From: Zygnema cylindricum
Taxonomy: Eukaryota > Streptophyta > Zygnematophyceae > Zygnematales > Zygnemataceae
Length of the DNA stretch: 62,000 bases
Reading direction: 5' to 3'
Assembly (NCBI GenBank): GCA_037447655.1
Contig: JBBHKE010000447.1
Location: forward strand, 1 to 62,000
Under the pieces are notes generated by a model, which saw nothing but the letters and a program-made list of their open reading frames with translations, did not search any database and was not told the DNA's origin. Shown piece after piece: positions 9,881 to 20,081 of this stretch (position 1 is the stretch's first letter; the number at the start of each line of letters is the position of its first letter). The position numbers and the translations under genes were made by a program.

Positions 9881-12800
9881 GGTGAAGGTTGTTTTTCATT
9901 TGATAGTAATTATTGTAGATATTAGGATGATGGAGGTGATACTTATTATGAAGTCAAAGAAGAAGAGTTCGAAGAAGTTGAAGGAGGCGAAGAAGGCAAA
10001 GAAGATAAGAGTGAATTAAAATCAATCCGATGAGGAAATTCAGATTGAGATGGGAGGAAGAAAATTCATTTATCTTTTGATGAATGAACCGGATCCCGAT
10101 CCGGATGGAGGTGATTCTTTATTTGAAGTAGAAGAAGAATGATGAAGAAGAAGTAGATGAAGAATCCGAAGAAGTAGTCGATGAAGTCGAAGAAGGTGAA
10201 GAAGAGAAGAGTGAATTAAAAACTGAAGAGAGGAGTGAAGAAAAGTGTGATGAGAAGTTTATTAAAAAGAGTGATTTGATGAAAGAGAAGAAGAGTGGAA
10301 AGAAGAGTGAAGAGAAGAAGATAAATTTCTTTTGGGAGGAGAAATGAAGTTGTCGATGTGGTATATTGATTGAGGTGTAAAGGAGTGGTTTATGAAGAAG
10401 AAAGTAAGTGTGTTGTCGTGAGTTGAAAATGAATCTCGACATTTTGAAGATCTTTTTTGGAGGGAGTTTTATTTCGTACTTTTGTACGTTCATTTATTGA
10501 AGACGTTATTCGAAGTGAATCGAGGTGAATGGTGTGGCGATTACCTAAATCGCCGGTCAGTTTGTAAGAAGAGTCATTCAAGTTTGGCATTCTCAATTTC
10601 TGTCCGCAGTTCGAGTGTGTACAAATTTATTTGATTTTTGTCGTCAATGACTGCACATTTTTTTTGTTGTGGATTTTGTTGAAGTGAAGTTTTAATGTGT
10701 CCATGATTAGGAGGAAGAAGAGGAGGAGTTTCGTGTTAGCGAAAGACCGGTTGCTTTACCGGCTGTTTTGGCCATTTATTGACAAAGAGGAGGATTGAAA
10801 TAAAATTGACGAAGATGAAGAAAAAGAAAAAGAGAAGTCAGATTTTTGTTTTGGGTTTGAAAGAAGATAAGAGCAGAGACGAAGTGGAGGTAGTGAGAGA
10901 TTATTCTCTCGGAAGGAAGAAGAGTACTCCTTCCCTCCTGGCGGCTTCGACGTTTGTTTGGAGAAACCATTTTTTTTAGTTTCATTTGAGGAAGAATTCG
11001 GATGTATGGAGCGACTAATTTGGAAGATCAGGATAATTCAAATTCCTATTTTGATGGAGATGGAGATGAGAGTGGAGGAGACGAGTATGTGAAGAAAGAG
11101 AAGAGGTAAACTGTCACTTAGAATTCCGAGGAGGAGAGGTGGCATTTAAAGAGCTTGAGAACATTTTTACTTTGTTAAACTATGTTGGTAGGGGAAGAGA
11201 TCGCAAAAATGGCGATTGAGGTGATCGCGGTGTAAGTTGCGGCCGTGTTGAATTTACAAATTATTTTGAGTTTTGAAATTATACCGACGACGGACTATAA
11301 TTTTCCGATTCACATATTAATGATTAATTCGATGAAGAATGAGAGAAAATTATGCTTTTTTTTTGAGGAGAGCCAAATTCATGATTTCTTGTCCATTGCG
11401 CATTTCGCATTGGAGGAGAAAGCGCATGTCCATTTCGGTTTGAATAGTTGAAGGAAAATGTTGACATTAAGAGTGACATTGAATTTTACATTGATGATTG
11501 GAGTGATGAAATTTTTATTTCTCGAGTGTTTTTGAATTCTCGGAAATTTAAAGGTTTTAAATCGAGTTCTAATTTAGATTTAACAAATCTGAATCGGAGG
11601 AAGATAAAGGGAGAGAACAAATTTGTTCAAATGAGATTCAAGTTATGAGGGGGAAAAGGCCGAATAAGCTTTCTTATTTTTTGGCAAGGAGAAAAGATTT
11701 CAAACTCGCTTCATTTTATTTTTTGATGTGAGGAAAAATCAACTTTAACTGTTGAGAATTTTGTTTGCGAGAATGTTGTTGGAAGCCCACAGTCATTTTC
11801 TAAATTAAGAGAGGTTGAAGAGTGGGAAACGATATTGGAGGCGGTAGAAGAGAAGAGTGTTGAGAAAGAGGAAAAAAGTGAAGTTTATTTTTGGAGGACA
11901 AGTCGTTCCGTATGAAGAGCCGGTTGGACGCTTGACGTATATTAGGGAATGAACGATGATGTCGGATATTCAGGCGGCCGTGTTGGTCGTCGTCAGATTT
12001 TGTCGGTCATTGAGTTATTAAAATTTGTTTACGCGGATCTTTCTGTACCTTATGGTACCATGTGGATGTGACTATGGTTTCAGTTGACGAAAAAAACTAT
12101 GTTAGGAAGTGCTAATTCTGATGGAGGTTGTGACGCGGAGTTATTTGACGTGAATTTGCGGCGTGGACTTTTCATTTATTTTGATTTTGAAATTTCACCG
12201 CGCTGGTACGTGTTTTTTGGAGCGGCATTTTGTTTTCTTTTGAGATTCTAAGAACAAATGGAGAAGCGCCATGTGGCGTATGCGTGAATTTTGACGAGTG
12301 AAGTTACGGAAGAATTTTGAATGGTGATTGAAGGAAAAAATTCGCAATCAAGTTGTAACGTTTAAGAGGAGGCTACGACATTTGGAGTTGATTGAAGTTT
12401 GCGAGGATTTTGTCGGAGGATTATTCGATTTGGCGTTTTTTGGAAAAATCGCGAGGAGATATAACTGTTTCTTATGTTGGACATTTGATGCTTTGTTTCG
12501 TACATTAATCTGGTGTTTTAATTTGTTGTTTAAGTATACTTCATGATGCTTTACGGAGGGGAAGTTTTAAGTTGTGATTGGTTTAATCATTACAAGTTTG
12601 AGAGGGGGATTGTTAGACTCAAATTTATAATTGGCTGTAGCGTGTTTGTCGCGTGGTCGTCTAGTTTGTCTTTTGTTGTTTTGTGTAAGTTTGTTTATGT
12701 TATTTTGGAGTTGAAGTGGTGGTTTGACAATTCCCACATTGAGAAGGGGATTGTTAAGTTTTACATTGTGGGATTTGTGTTAGCGTCGGTTGGCAGCTTA

Positions 12801-13145
12801 GCAACCATTGTACGCTTAGTTTAAGTATTGATTTTAAGTGTCGGAGTTATTTGTGTCTTGTCTTATTTGAAGTGTATGTATGGAGGGTCCCGGTCACTGT
12901 ACGGTTTTGTGTCATAGTGATCGTAGTAATCTTTGTTCTGATTTGAGGAGTAGATTTGTTTCTGGGTTGCGGCGTACATTTGTACGGCCGATTTTGTTTC
13001 ACTTTGTCGAGGAGTTTTCCGGTTGACGTTTATGTACGTTCTTTTGAGCATGTACTGACAGCATCAAAAGAAGTATATGAAATGGGAAAGAAATTAGTAG
13101 GCATGGAGTAAGAGGAGGCTTTGAGTGTCTCAGTAAGGGGGGGAA

Positions 13146-13882
13146 TGTTAGGATTTTGTACTGAGAACTCATTTAGCGACGAGACATTCTCGTAGCTAAA
13201 GTAGCGACGACCAGCGACGAAATAGTCTCGTCGCTAGATATTTGAAGTGACGTAGAAGTTAGCGACGAAGTAGTTTCGTCGCTGGATATTTGAAGTGACG
13301 TAGAAATTGTTTGTTCGTTTGGTTTCACGCGAGTTCTAGTTGTACTATTGAAGTGACGTGGAAAATGTTTGGTCATTTCAGTTCACGTAAGTTCTAGTTG
13401 TACCGTGTGGTTCAAGTCGGTTCGTGGTTGACTTGTGTAGTCGTACCGTGTAGTTCAAGTCGGTTCGCAGTTGTCGGTCGGATGTTTTCACCACGTTGAC
13501 TCTTACGCGTTTCTAATTGTGTACCGTGGTATTGTTACGTGACGTTTGAAGGAGTATATTGAGGCGTAGTGAGAGAGAGGTTTTTATCAATTTGGCGAGA
13601 GTTGATCCTCCTTGTAGGTTATGAAAGAGTTCAAGGAGTTGAGGGAGTTTGATAGCTTTGTGATGTTTCTTGAGGAGTTAGAGGAGGGTAGTGAAGAGTA
13701 TCTTCAATTTCATTAAGTGGAGTTAGAAGTGAGAGTGTTTTGAGGGTGTGAGGAAATTATGTGAGAAAAATTCTCCGTGGAATATATTGGCTTCCTTGGG
13801 GTAATCTTTCTCTTGTGTGTGTTTTATTCATTTATGCTTCCGCTGGCATTTGCACTCAATGTTTTATTATTCGATCCTTTCA
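13146..13882 (+). repeat. LTR3 of element L
   Basis: 737 bp, matches LTR2 throughout and ends TTTCA. It is followed by the second CTAGA target copy (13883-13887) and then by the rest of the interrupted F LTR. Confidence 0.92.
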
Positions 13883-14676
13883 CTAGAAATATTTTTAGTC
13901 CTAAAACCCATCTCTAAACCCCTTCTACTGAAGTACATCGCCAATCACAGGACTTTAGCGTACAGAAAAGTACAGGCGCCGGAGTACTTTTTGTACGGTA
14001 ACTGTACGACATGACCATACAGGTGTACGACATGACCATACAGGTGACAACTGTCACATCAAACTTGTTATCTTATGTTTCGAAGATTTCGCAATCCTCC
14101 AGCGCATTTCCACGTGTTATCCTGAGTGGCGGCGTCAGAAAACGCCAAGGAGACCATTCCGGAAGCTCGGCTCGTATCACGGTCGTCGATTAAATCCAAC
14201 ATTCAATTCTCCCCGTCGAAAATATGTTCGCGGTATTTGTTTCGCCGTGGAAACAAATGCGCGGTATTAGTTTCGCGAAGTACCGTAAACCGTACTACTC
14301 TAAACAGTATCTATGTAATAAGAATCTATTCGCGCCGTTAAATGAATTCGTCTACGCGTACATGTTTATATAATTATCAAACCATATATGTCCTAGCACT
14401 AGCCATAGACTAAACGGATAAAGCTAACGACTACGAGTTGTGTGACGGATGGTAGGTATCAGGATGATATCCTGGGTTCGTCAAGTACCTTTTTAGCAAA
14501 CATACCATTATCTACTCCTATCTCTCTAGAGAGCTTATGTAGCCATGGCTCTAGCTCCCACTCCAGCCTTCAATGACTACAACAAGTGTGGGGGCTTGGA
14601 GAAGGGAGTCAGAGGCAAACTGCCTCTGCTCTTTTTCTATCCTAATAAAGACCTAGAAAACACTTAAATATCAACA
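13883..14676 (-). mobile_element. 3' LTR of element F, part 2 (U3 end)
   Basis: Continues the LTR cut at 4326. It aligns with 24450-25217 of the F 5' LTR, and the minus strand starts TGTTGATATTT at 14676 after the polypurine tract. It contains an antisense tRNA-like segment at about 14409-14480. A 22-base segment ending in CATACAGGTG is tandemly doubled at about 14003-14046 but single in the F 5' LTR, so it arose after F inserted. Confidence 0.85.
14409..14480 (+). other. tRNA-like segment, antisense in F 3' LTR
   Basis: Degraded partner of the segment at 24951-25020. The A-box-like part (AACGGATAAAGCTAACG) is present. The B-box part reads GGATGATATCC instead of GGATCAAATCC. It is not a functional tRNA gene. 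Confidence 0.5.
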
Positions 14677-14690
14677 CTCCCCTTATTTTC
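14677..14690 (-). other. Polypurine tract of element F
   Basis: On the minus strand GAAAATAAGGGGAG directly precedes the LTR. Confidence 0.75.
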
Positions 14691-14694
14691 TAGT

Positions 14695-15417
14695 CTACTT
14701 CCTTTCAACTCTTACAAAAAAATAAAAAAAACATTCCCTTCCCCTTTTCCCCCTTTTTTTTCTTTTCCTTTTCTTTTCATAAAACTTTAAGAAAATCTCC
14801 TCATATTTCAAAAGGTCATTTAAATGAGCTAAAGTAAACATTCTATCTTGGTGATCATACATTTTATTTAGCATCCCACTTTTCATAAATCCGAGCAAAG
14901 ATATTATCCACCTCATCTCTTTTTCATCAACACACAAACCGATTTTCCACTTGCAATCCAAACAGCCAGCCCAATCTCCAATCTGCAACATACACCCATA
15001 TGATAACCCTTTTACATGCACACCTTCATAAATACCATCACTTCCTTTAGTGATGCCAAGCCCATTACCCCGAAAAGTTGAACTTTCCTCACTCTCTCCC
15101 ATGGATTTCTTTCCACTCTCACTTTCTAAATTTATTCCCAATAAATATTTCTCCTCCCCTAAACCTTTCATTAAATATTCCTCTTCTCCCCTATCCTTTA
15201 ACACTCCTTCTAGTTTGACTTCTCCCCTTTCCTCGAAATCTGTTGAAGTCTCCCTTTCCGACCAGTTTTTTGTTTCCAAATTATCTATAAAATTAACCTC
15301 ATTAATTTTATCTTTTCCGTTTTCTCTTGTGGATCCTAGATCTGACTTTCTCATTTCTAAGTCATACAATCTACACTCCTCGACATCCTCAAGTACCCCC
15401 TCTCTCTTAACTTCCAT
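14695..15417 (-). CDS. Element F ORF2, 240 codons, unknown function, in place of pol
   Basis: An uninterrupted frame of 240 codons lies between gag and the 3' LTR, where a copia element should have protease, integrase, RT and RNase H. None of those motifs is present. The product is Glu/Lys/Gly-rich in its first half, has a Cys/Trp patch near residues 140-155 (QIGDWAGCLDCKWK) and ends with a very basic tail (KKRKRKKRGKRGR), possibly nucleic-acid binding. Its ATG overlaps the gag stop (TAATG). The ORF2 frame is open for about 20 codons upstream, and there it encodes EIPRKQQCAF, matching the gag C-terminus of D (EIPKRQKCAF). So it may be reached by -1 frameshift, by reinitiation, or may be a gag tail split by mutation. 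I do not recognise it. Confidence 0.55.
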   Translation of the reverse strand: MEVKREGVLEDVEECRLYDLEMRKSDLGSTRENGKDKINEVNFIDNLETKNWSERETSTDFEERGEVKLEGVLKDRGEEEYLMKGLGEEKYLLGINLESESGKKSMGESEESSTFRGNGLGITKGSDGIYEGVHVKGLSYGCMLQIGDWAGCLDCKWKIGLCVDEKEMRWIISLLGFMKSGMLNKMYDHQDRMFTLAHLNDLLKYEEIFLKFYEKKRKRKKRGKRGRECFFYFFVRVERK

Positions 15418-16207
15418 TATACCTCCAAAAGCACATTGTTGCTTTCGTGGAATTTCTGTGTACTTTTCTTCTTCTCCATTCTACCGATGTGAAGAAGCTC
15501 TAAGTTTTCTTCATCCTCTTTCTCCTCTTCCCCTTTTTCCTCCTCATTCACACTCCAACTTCTAAGTTCTTCCAAACGAGGACACTCCTCCATATGGTGA
15601 CCCCATTCTCTACAAAAGAAGCAAACCCCTTTTTCCAAAACTCCCCTTTCTTTTTTTCTCCCTCTCTTTCCACCAAAGTTTCGATAAGGTTTACCTTTGT
15701 CTTTCTTCCTCTCATCAGGCTTCCGCTCGTCACATCCGTTCCTCACATCACGCTTTGGCCAGGCACCACCAACTGTAAATGCAATCACCCTATCACTTCC
15801 CCTACGAAGCTCGAAAGTGCTTTCCCTCACAAGAATTATCCCCATGGTAATGCTCCAAGTCCATGAGGGGACATCCATTCCCTGCATACGGTAAATCATG
15901 TCTTCGTACTCATATGGGAGTTTCATGATTAGTGTATTAATCTTTCTCTCATCAGATTCTACATATCCCGCACTAGCAAGCTCAACATATAATGCAGCAA
16001 TATCATTGCAAAACTCTATCATGCTAGCGCCTTTATAAGCATAGGCCTCTATTTCTTGTTTTACTAAAAGTTGCCTCTGTATAGTCTCACTCTTATAAAT
16101 CTGAATTAGGGCTTCCCATATCTCTGAAGACTTTGTTAGACTTAAAAGAGTGATAGCTATGGACTTAGACACATGTCTAATTATGAGATGTTTTGCTTTA
16201 GTGTTTT
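15417..16207 (-). pseudogene. Element F gag, C-terminal two thirds, with CCHC zinc knuckle
   Basis: The minus-strand frame encodes a Ty1/copia Gag (UBN2 type). It starts with HLIIRHVSKSIAITLL, homologous to gag of C and D, then SSEIWEALIQIYKSE, and carries a CX2CX4HX4C knuckle (CFFCREWGHHMEEC) near 15594-15635, followed by an acidic tail. The frame stays open to 15417. It does not start at the first Met in this piece. The coding sequence continues upstream into 16207, where element C cuts it, and resumes at 23674. Gag would form the particle and bind RNA. Confidence 0.8.
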
Positions 16208-17214
16208 TGTTGAAATTTTTAGTTTTATATGGTATTTTCTAGGTCTAAATTTAGTACAAATAGAGAAAGAAAAAGGCGGACAGCGTGCCTCCGCCTCCTC
16301 TCTCTACCCACCATACTTGTCGTAGTCATTGAGGTATAGAGAGGGTGGCTGAGCCATGGCTGTCTTTTCTTAAGCAAGCAGGGCTAAAGAGTGACTTATG
16401 TCACTCTCAACAAAAGGTTGAGTTCGGCAGGACTCGAACCTCTGACCGGCGAAGCGCGGCGTAGCCGGTAGCTCTAAACCAGTCTCTCGTAGAAGATCGT
16501 TAGGATACATTAGGTTTGATAATTGTATAAACAATGTTAAAACCATGATTCAAATTAACGAGATGACGAACAGAAGATCATAGAACAATGTTATATAGTG
16601 CGAACATTATCTCGCAAGAAAACAAATGAATCGGACATTTGTTTTGACGGCGAACATTTAATGTTGGATTTCAATCCAACGGCGTATATCACTGCTGAGA
16701 TTGCAAAATGGTCACTTCGGCGTTTGTGGACGTGGCATGACATGACGCCACGCGGAGGGATGACATTTGGTTGCAGGAATTCCGGCGAACATAAAGACAA
16801 GTTAAAAGTGGAAACGCCTCAACTCGATGGCGTTGCCGTACATATGCCGTACAGAAAGTACATCGGCCATAGTACTTTCCTGTACCCTACAATGATCTGA
16901 TTGGTTTGTACTTCAATAGATAGGGGTTGTGAGAGGGATTTAGGACTTAGAGAATTTGGTAGATAGGTACCTCTCTCCCTTTGAGAATTTGTATAAAACT
17001 TGACATTTTTGCCGACTCATAACTTATTGGCTGGTTGGCCGTTTTCAGTGATTCTTTTTGCTACGCACTCAACAAAGTCTAGGCTGCACAAGGGTGAAGT
17101 CAAACTGTCATTTTGCCTTCCTGGACAGCAGTGGTTGTGGCTTGATGTGTGTTAGTTAAATACTATTTAGAGGCTTCCTGTATTCTGTGGTCCAATGGAG
17201 GACACAAAATTGCA
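16208..17214 (+). repeat. 5' LTR of element C
   Basis: 1007 bp, TGTTGAAATT...AAATTGCA. It contains an antisense tRNA-like segment at 16422-16490, a promoter-like GTATAAA at about 16991, an eroded leader hairpin pair at about 17063-17102, and an ATGGAG 20 bases from its end that is in frame with gag. Confidence 0.9.
16422..16490 (-). other. tRNA-like segment, antisense in C 5' LTR
   Basis: On the minus strand an A-box-like TGGTTTAGAGC (about 16471-16481) is followed by a B box GGTTCGAGTCC (16430-16440), a perfect match to the RNA polymerase III consensus GGTTCGANTCC. The stem CCGGC/GCCGG lies between them. The acceptor stem does not pair, so this is a tRNA-derived promoter-like segment, not a tRNA gene. 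Confidence 0.65.
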
Positions 17215-18310
17215 CGTTATGGGCCCACCCTTTAGGGTGCCCACCTTCAATGGATCTAGGTTCATCTATTGGGAAGCCATGATGATAGGAGCTTTGTGCG
17301 AAAAACGATACTGGGGTATCGTTAGTGGACAAGTGAAACATCCACCTTCGGGAACTCCACCAGGATTTGGAGGAGTAAGGTTTCCTCTAACAACGGTTGC
17401 CTCAGCGGAGGAGGCACATGATGGGGATAACAGTGACTTTAAAAAGGGGAAAGGGAAGGAGACACCCCTCACTCCTATTGCCACAATACTAGGAGCGACG
17501 ACCGTGAAGACCACGAAGAACGATACTCAAATGTGGGAGGATGTAAACATGGCTGCCTAGAACTTCATTCTGAGGCACCTCACTCAAGCTTTGGCCACTC
17601 CTCATCTTCAAATTTACAAGGCCGAGGAGTTGTGGGTGAGTTTGGTGGAGATTTATATAGCTTGAACTATTCAAGAGCTCCGGTTGGCTGAGCAAAAGCT
17701 AGTGAGTTACACTTACAAAGGAGGAAAGATGTTAGATTACTGTAATGATCTTTCTTGTTTGTACATGGAGATGGAAAGTGCCGGGTGGACAGGTAGAATG
17801 AAAATGAAAGTTAACACCCTTATGATGAAGTTACCAGATGAGTTCGAGAACATAGTGTATCGAGTACAAGAAATGCCTGATAGTTCATAGAAATGGAACA
17901 CACTGGTCAAGATGATACTTGTGTAGGAATACACAATGGAGGTTAGGAGAGGAGGAAATAACATTGAAGCATTAGCAGCACGAGGGGACCGATGGGGGAA
18001 GGACTCAAAGAAACCGTACAAAAGGGAAAGAGATCATTCTGGAGGGCCGAGGCCCCCAAAGGGTCTTTGCCATTTTTGCAAAAAGCTAGGACACTTCATC
18101 GCAGATTCTGTCAAGCTGTCGGAGCCAAGGCTCGAAGAGAACCGTGGAGGGGGTTCTTTCGGAGGGAAGAAAAACGCACTTGTGGTTACAATAGTGACAA
18201 GAGAAACCGAGGATAAGTCTTATGAGGAGGATGGGGAGCTTCTTCTTGACGAGAGTTTGGAAAAGAAAGAGATCCCACGGAGAGAGAAGTCTACCATTGG
18301 AGCAACTCGG
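17195..18310 (+). pseudogene. Element C gag (broken by stops)
   Basis: The reading starts at ATGGAG in the LTR end (17195) and continues through the primer site (VMGPPFRVPTFNGSRF). It then reads WGIVSGQVKHPP and IFNA-type Gag sequence NFILRHLTQALATPHL, LDYCNDLSCLYMEME and LPDEFENIVYRVQEMP, up to a zinc knuckle CHFCKKLGHFIADS at about 18067-18110. In-frame stops occur at about 17558, 17663 and 17888. The last Cys of the CCHC knuckle is Ser here, so RNA binding would be impaired. This is a decayed relic. Confidence 0.85.
17216..17229 (+). other. Primer binding site of C, matching the tRNA-iMet anticodon arm
   Basis: GTTATGGGCCCACC, one base after the LTR. Its reverse complement GGTGGGCCCATAAC equals the anticodon stem and loop of plant initiator tRNA-Met (CAT anticodon). 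Drosophila copia primes from a 5' half of this tRNA in the same way. No site for the tRNA 3' end (TGGTATCAGAGC) is present nearby. The ATG inside the site is in frame with gag. Confidence 0.75.
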
Positions 18311-18983
18311 GAAGCTCCACAAGAAGGATGGATCATCGACTCAAGTGCATCCATGCATATGTGTCGTGATAAGGAACTCTTCACTAACTAAGAAAAATCC
18401 CTACTGTAGAGATAGAGTATGGGGATGGGAGAGTGGTTACTACAGATCTAGTGGGATCAGTAGATATGAAAGTCTTAGTGGAGGGTAAGACTTCTATACT
18501 TACATTCTCAGATGTTCTCTACATTCCTCTGCTGAGTAAAATTCTTGTCTCTACGTCTGTGTTAGATGACAAAGAGTTTGATACCTTCACTAGAAAGGGA
18601 TACTTTACAGCTAAGTATAGGGATGAAGTTTACTTCACGGCAGATAAGGATAGACAAGGAATGTTTAGGCTTAACCTGAGTAATGAAAAGAAGAATGCTT
18701 ACTATGTTGGTGTTCTTAAGTTGATGATTTGGCATAAGCGGTTGGGATATGTACATTTTGATAGGTTGAGAGAAATGAAAAAGCTTGGGGAAGTAGAAGG
18801 CATTCAGTTTGGGGGTAATGAAATGATGGATGATTGTAGTGGCTGTGCTCAAGGTAAGGCTCACAAACTTCCCTTTCCCAAAGCCGGCAAATATAGAGGT
18901 GAGATAGTTTTAGATTTGGTCCACAAAGATATTTGGGGACTTGCAAAAGAACCTTCAGTTGGAGGAAAGAGGTTTATGATGAC
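18311..18983 (+). pseudogene. Element C protease and integrase N-terminus
   Basis: The protease motif GWIIDSSASMHMC is seen at about 18327-18366, where the usual D-S/T-G is DSS, so the active-site Gly is lost. A stop at 18389 breaks the frame. It then continues to the GAG-pre-integrase zinc-binding part (WHKRLGYVHFD ... CSGCAQGKAHKLPFP, an HHCC module) and the start of the DDE core (LDLVHKDIWG, first Asp). It stops at 18983, where solo LTR G is inserted, and resumes at 20082. Confidence 0.88.
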
Positions 18984-19183
18984 TGTTGAAATTTATGTAT
19001 TTTCTAGGTCTGTATTGGAAAAATAAATAGAGTGTTGAAAAGAGGTGACTAATAGTTCACTTCTATATTTTAGTTAGAATGTAAAGAGAGAGAAAGAGAG
19101 GACCAAAGGCACGCCATAGTTGCCGCATCATTTAGAAGGAGGCAGAATGAATTAGAAAGTATTTTACTAGTTTTAGCAAAATA

Positions 19184-19258
19184 CTGCCGCCGGCCGGATT
19201 TGAACCGGGGTCTGTAGGCTACTAAACAGACCAACGCCTTATCCATTAGGCTACTATC
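19184..19258 (-). other. tRNA-Arg-like segment, antisense in solo LTR G
   Basis: On the minus strand the A box TAGCCTAATGG (19243-19254 region) and B box GGTTCAAATCC (19196-19206) are both near-consensus. A D arm (GCC...GGC), an anticodon-arm stem of six pairs (GGTCTG/CAGACC) with an enlarged loop of about 12, and a T arm (CCGG-loop-CCGG) can be folded. The enlarged anticodon loop and poor acceptor stem argue against a working tRNA. Confidence 0.7.
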
Positions 19259-19772
19259 GAAACGATACACGTGAGACGTTTCACGCATATTTAGCAATTG
19301 ATTCAAAGGACTAATTCGCAGCAGACTAACAAAAACGCGCATTAATCAATTGATGCATGGAAGCGAATAGAAGCCGTATAAATACAATTGATCCGACGGC
19401 CACCATTACAGCCGCCACCCGCAATAAGCTTTCCGCGGCCTTTGGGGATAGCGTCACGCGGTGCCACGTGGCGCCACATTATTTGACACCGGAGAAGATG
19501 GGAGGAGGAACTATGGCTCCCGATTTGGCATATGTCACCTTGTAGACCATGTCGTACAATGACCGTACAATAAGTACATCGCCCATCATACCTTATTGTA
19601 CTATATAGTGTTCCTATTGGACTAGGGTTTAGTAGTAGGTAATCACGAGTAGGCAGACTAAGACTTAGTGATATTTCGGTACCTCTCTCTAAGAGAGCTT
19701 GTAACTATAAAGGTCATCTTTGACCAGCCATAACTTAATGCTCGGGTGAGCAAATTCAGTGATTCTTTTGGC

Positions 19773-19812
19773 TACGGACTCAAGGGAGTCCAAGCTACAC
19801 AGGGGTGTAGTC
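19773..19812 (+). promoter_or_regulatory. Paired leader hairpins in LTR G
   Basis: Two adjacent stem-loops: GGACTC-AAGG-GAGTCC, then CTACAC-AGGG-GTGTAG. The same pair recurs in LTRs F, D, I and J, with changes that keep pairing. By position in the transcribed leader it could serve RNA packaging, dimerisation or translation. The role is not known. Confidence 0.65.
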
Positions 19813-20081
19813 GGTCAGAGGTTTTTTCGTGTCAGGGTGGCACTTATTCAGTGGGAAAGTCAAAGTGGGGAATACTGTCCAAAACACATATTCAAGCTTT
19901 GCATTCTGTGGTGGAACTGAGCACACACAAGGTCTTATCTTCACAGGGGTGAAGTTGTATTGGGGTTTTAATTTCCAAGGGATCATTCATTTGGGTTTAT
20001 ATCAACTTGGAGTCGGCACTATCTAGATTAGCTTCTTTTGGATCTGCGAATTCTGTGGGCAATGGAGCCCATAGAATTTCA

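Larger units (their letters stand above)
9474..13145 (+). mobile_element. Internal region of L, unit 2
   Basis: 3672 bp, the same content as unit 1. About 14 differences from unit 1 fall in the stretch matching 5375-6081, including a one-base deletion near 10445. I see only one (at about 12170) in the remaining 2.65 kb. All the short frames are duplicated, which shows only that the DNA is duplicated. Confidence 0.8.
4327..13882 (+). mobile_element. Element L: tandem LTR retrotransposon array (LTR-internal-LTR-internal-LTR), no pol
   Basis: Three near-identical 737-bp LTRs (4327-5063, 8737-9473, 13146-13882) separate two internal regions of 3673 and 3672 bp. The period is 4410/4409 bp. The array is flanked by a perfect 5-bp target duplication CTAGA (4322-4326 and 13883-13887), so it behaves as one insertion. 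Each LTR starts TGTTAGG and ends TTTCA. A tRNA-iMet-type primer site follows LTR1 and LTR2, and a G-rich polypurine tract precedes LTR2 and LTR3. I find no gag, protease, integrase or RT domain, so it must have moved using enzymes of another element (a LARD-like, non-autonomous element). It sits in the 3' LTR of element F, because the flanks rejoin to match F's intact 5' LTR. Confidence 0.92.
18984..20081 (+). mobile_element. Solo LTR G (copia), inserted in the integrase of C
   Basis: 1098 bp, TGTTGAAATT...GAATTTCA, flanked by a perfect 5-bp target duplication ATGAC (18979-18983 and 20082-20086). Removing it restores the C integrase reading (KRFMMT...ITDDWSRYSRVYF). No internal sequence is present, so it formed by LTR-LTR recombination. 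It contains a tRNA-Arg-like segment (19184-19258, minus), a paired leader hairpin (19773-19812) and the conserved terminal ATGGAG. Its closest relative in the window is LTR I (41858-42959). Confidence 0.93.

Noticed and set aside
16422-16490. LTR tRNA-like segments as functional tRNA genes
   Set aside because: Acceptor stems do not pair and anticodon loops are enlarged. Kept as tRNA-like only.
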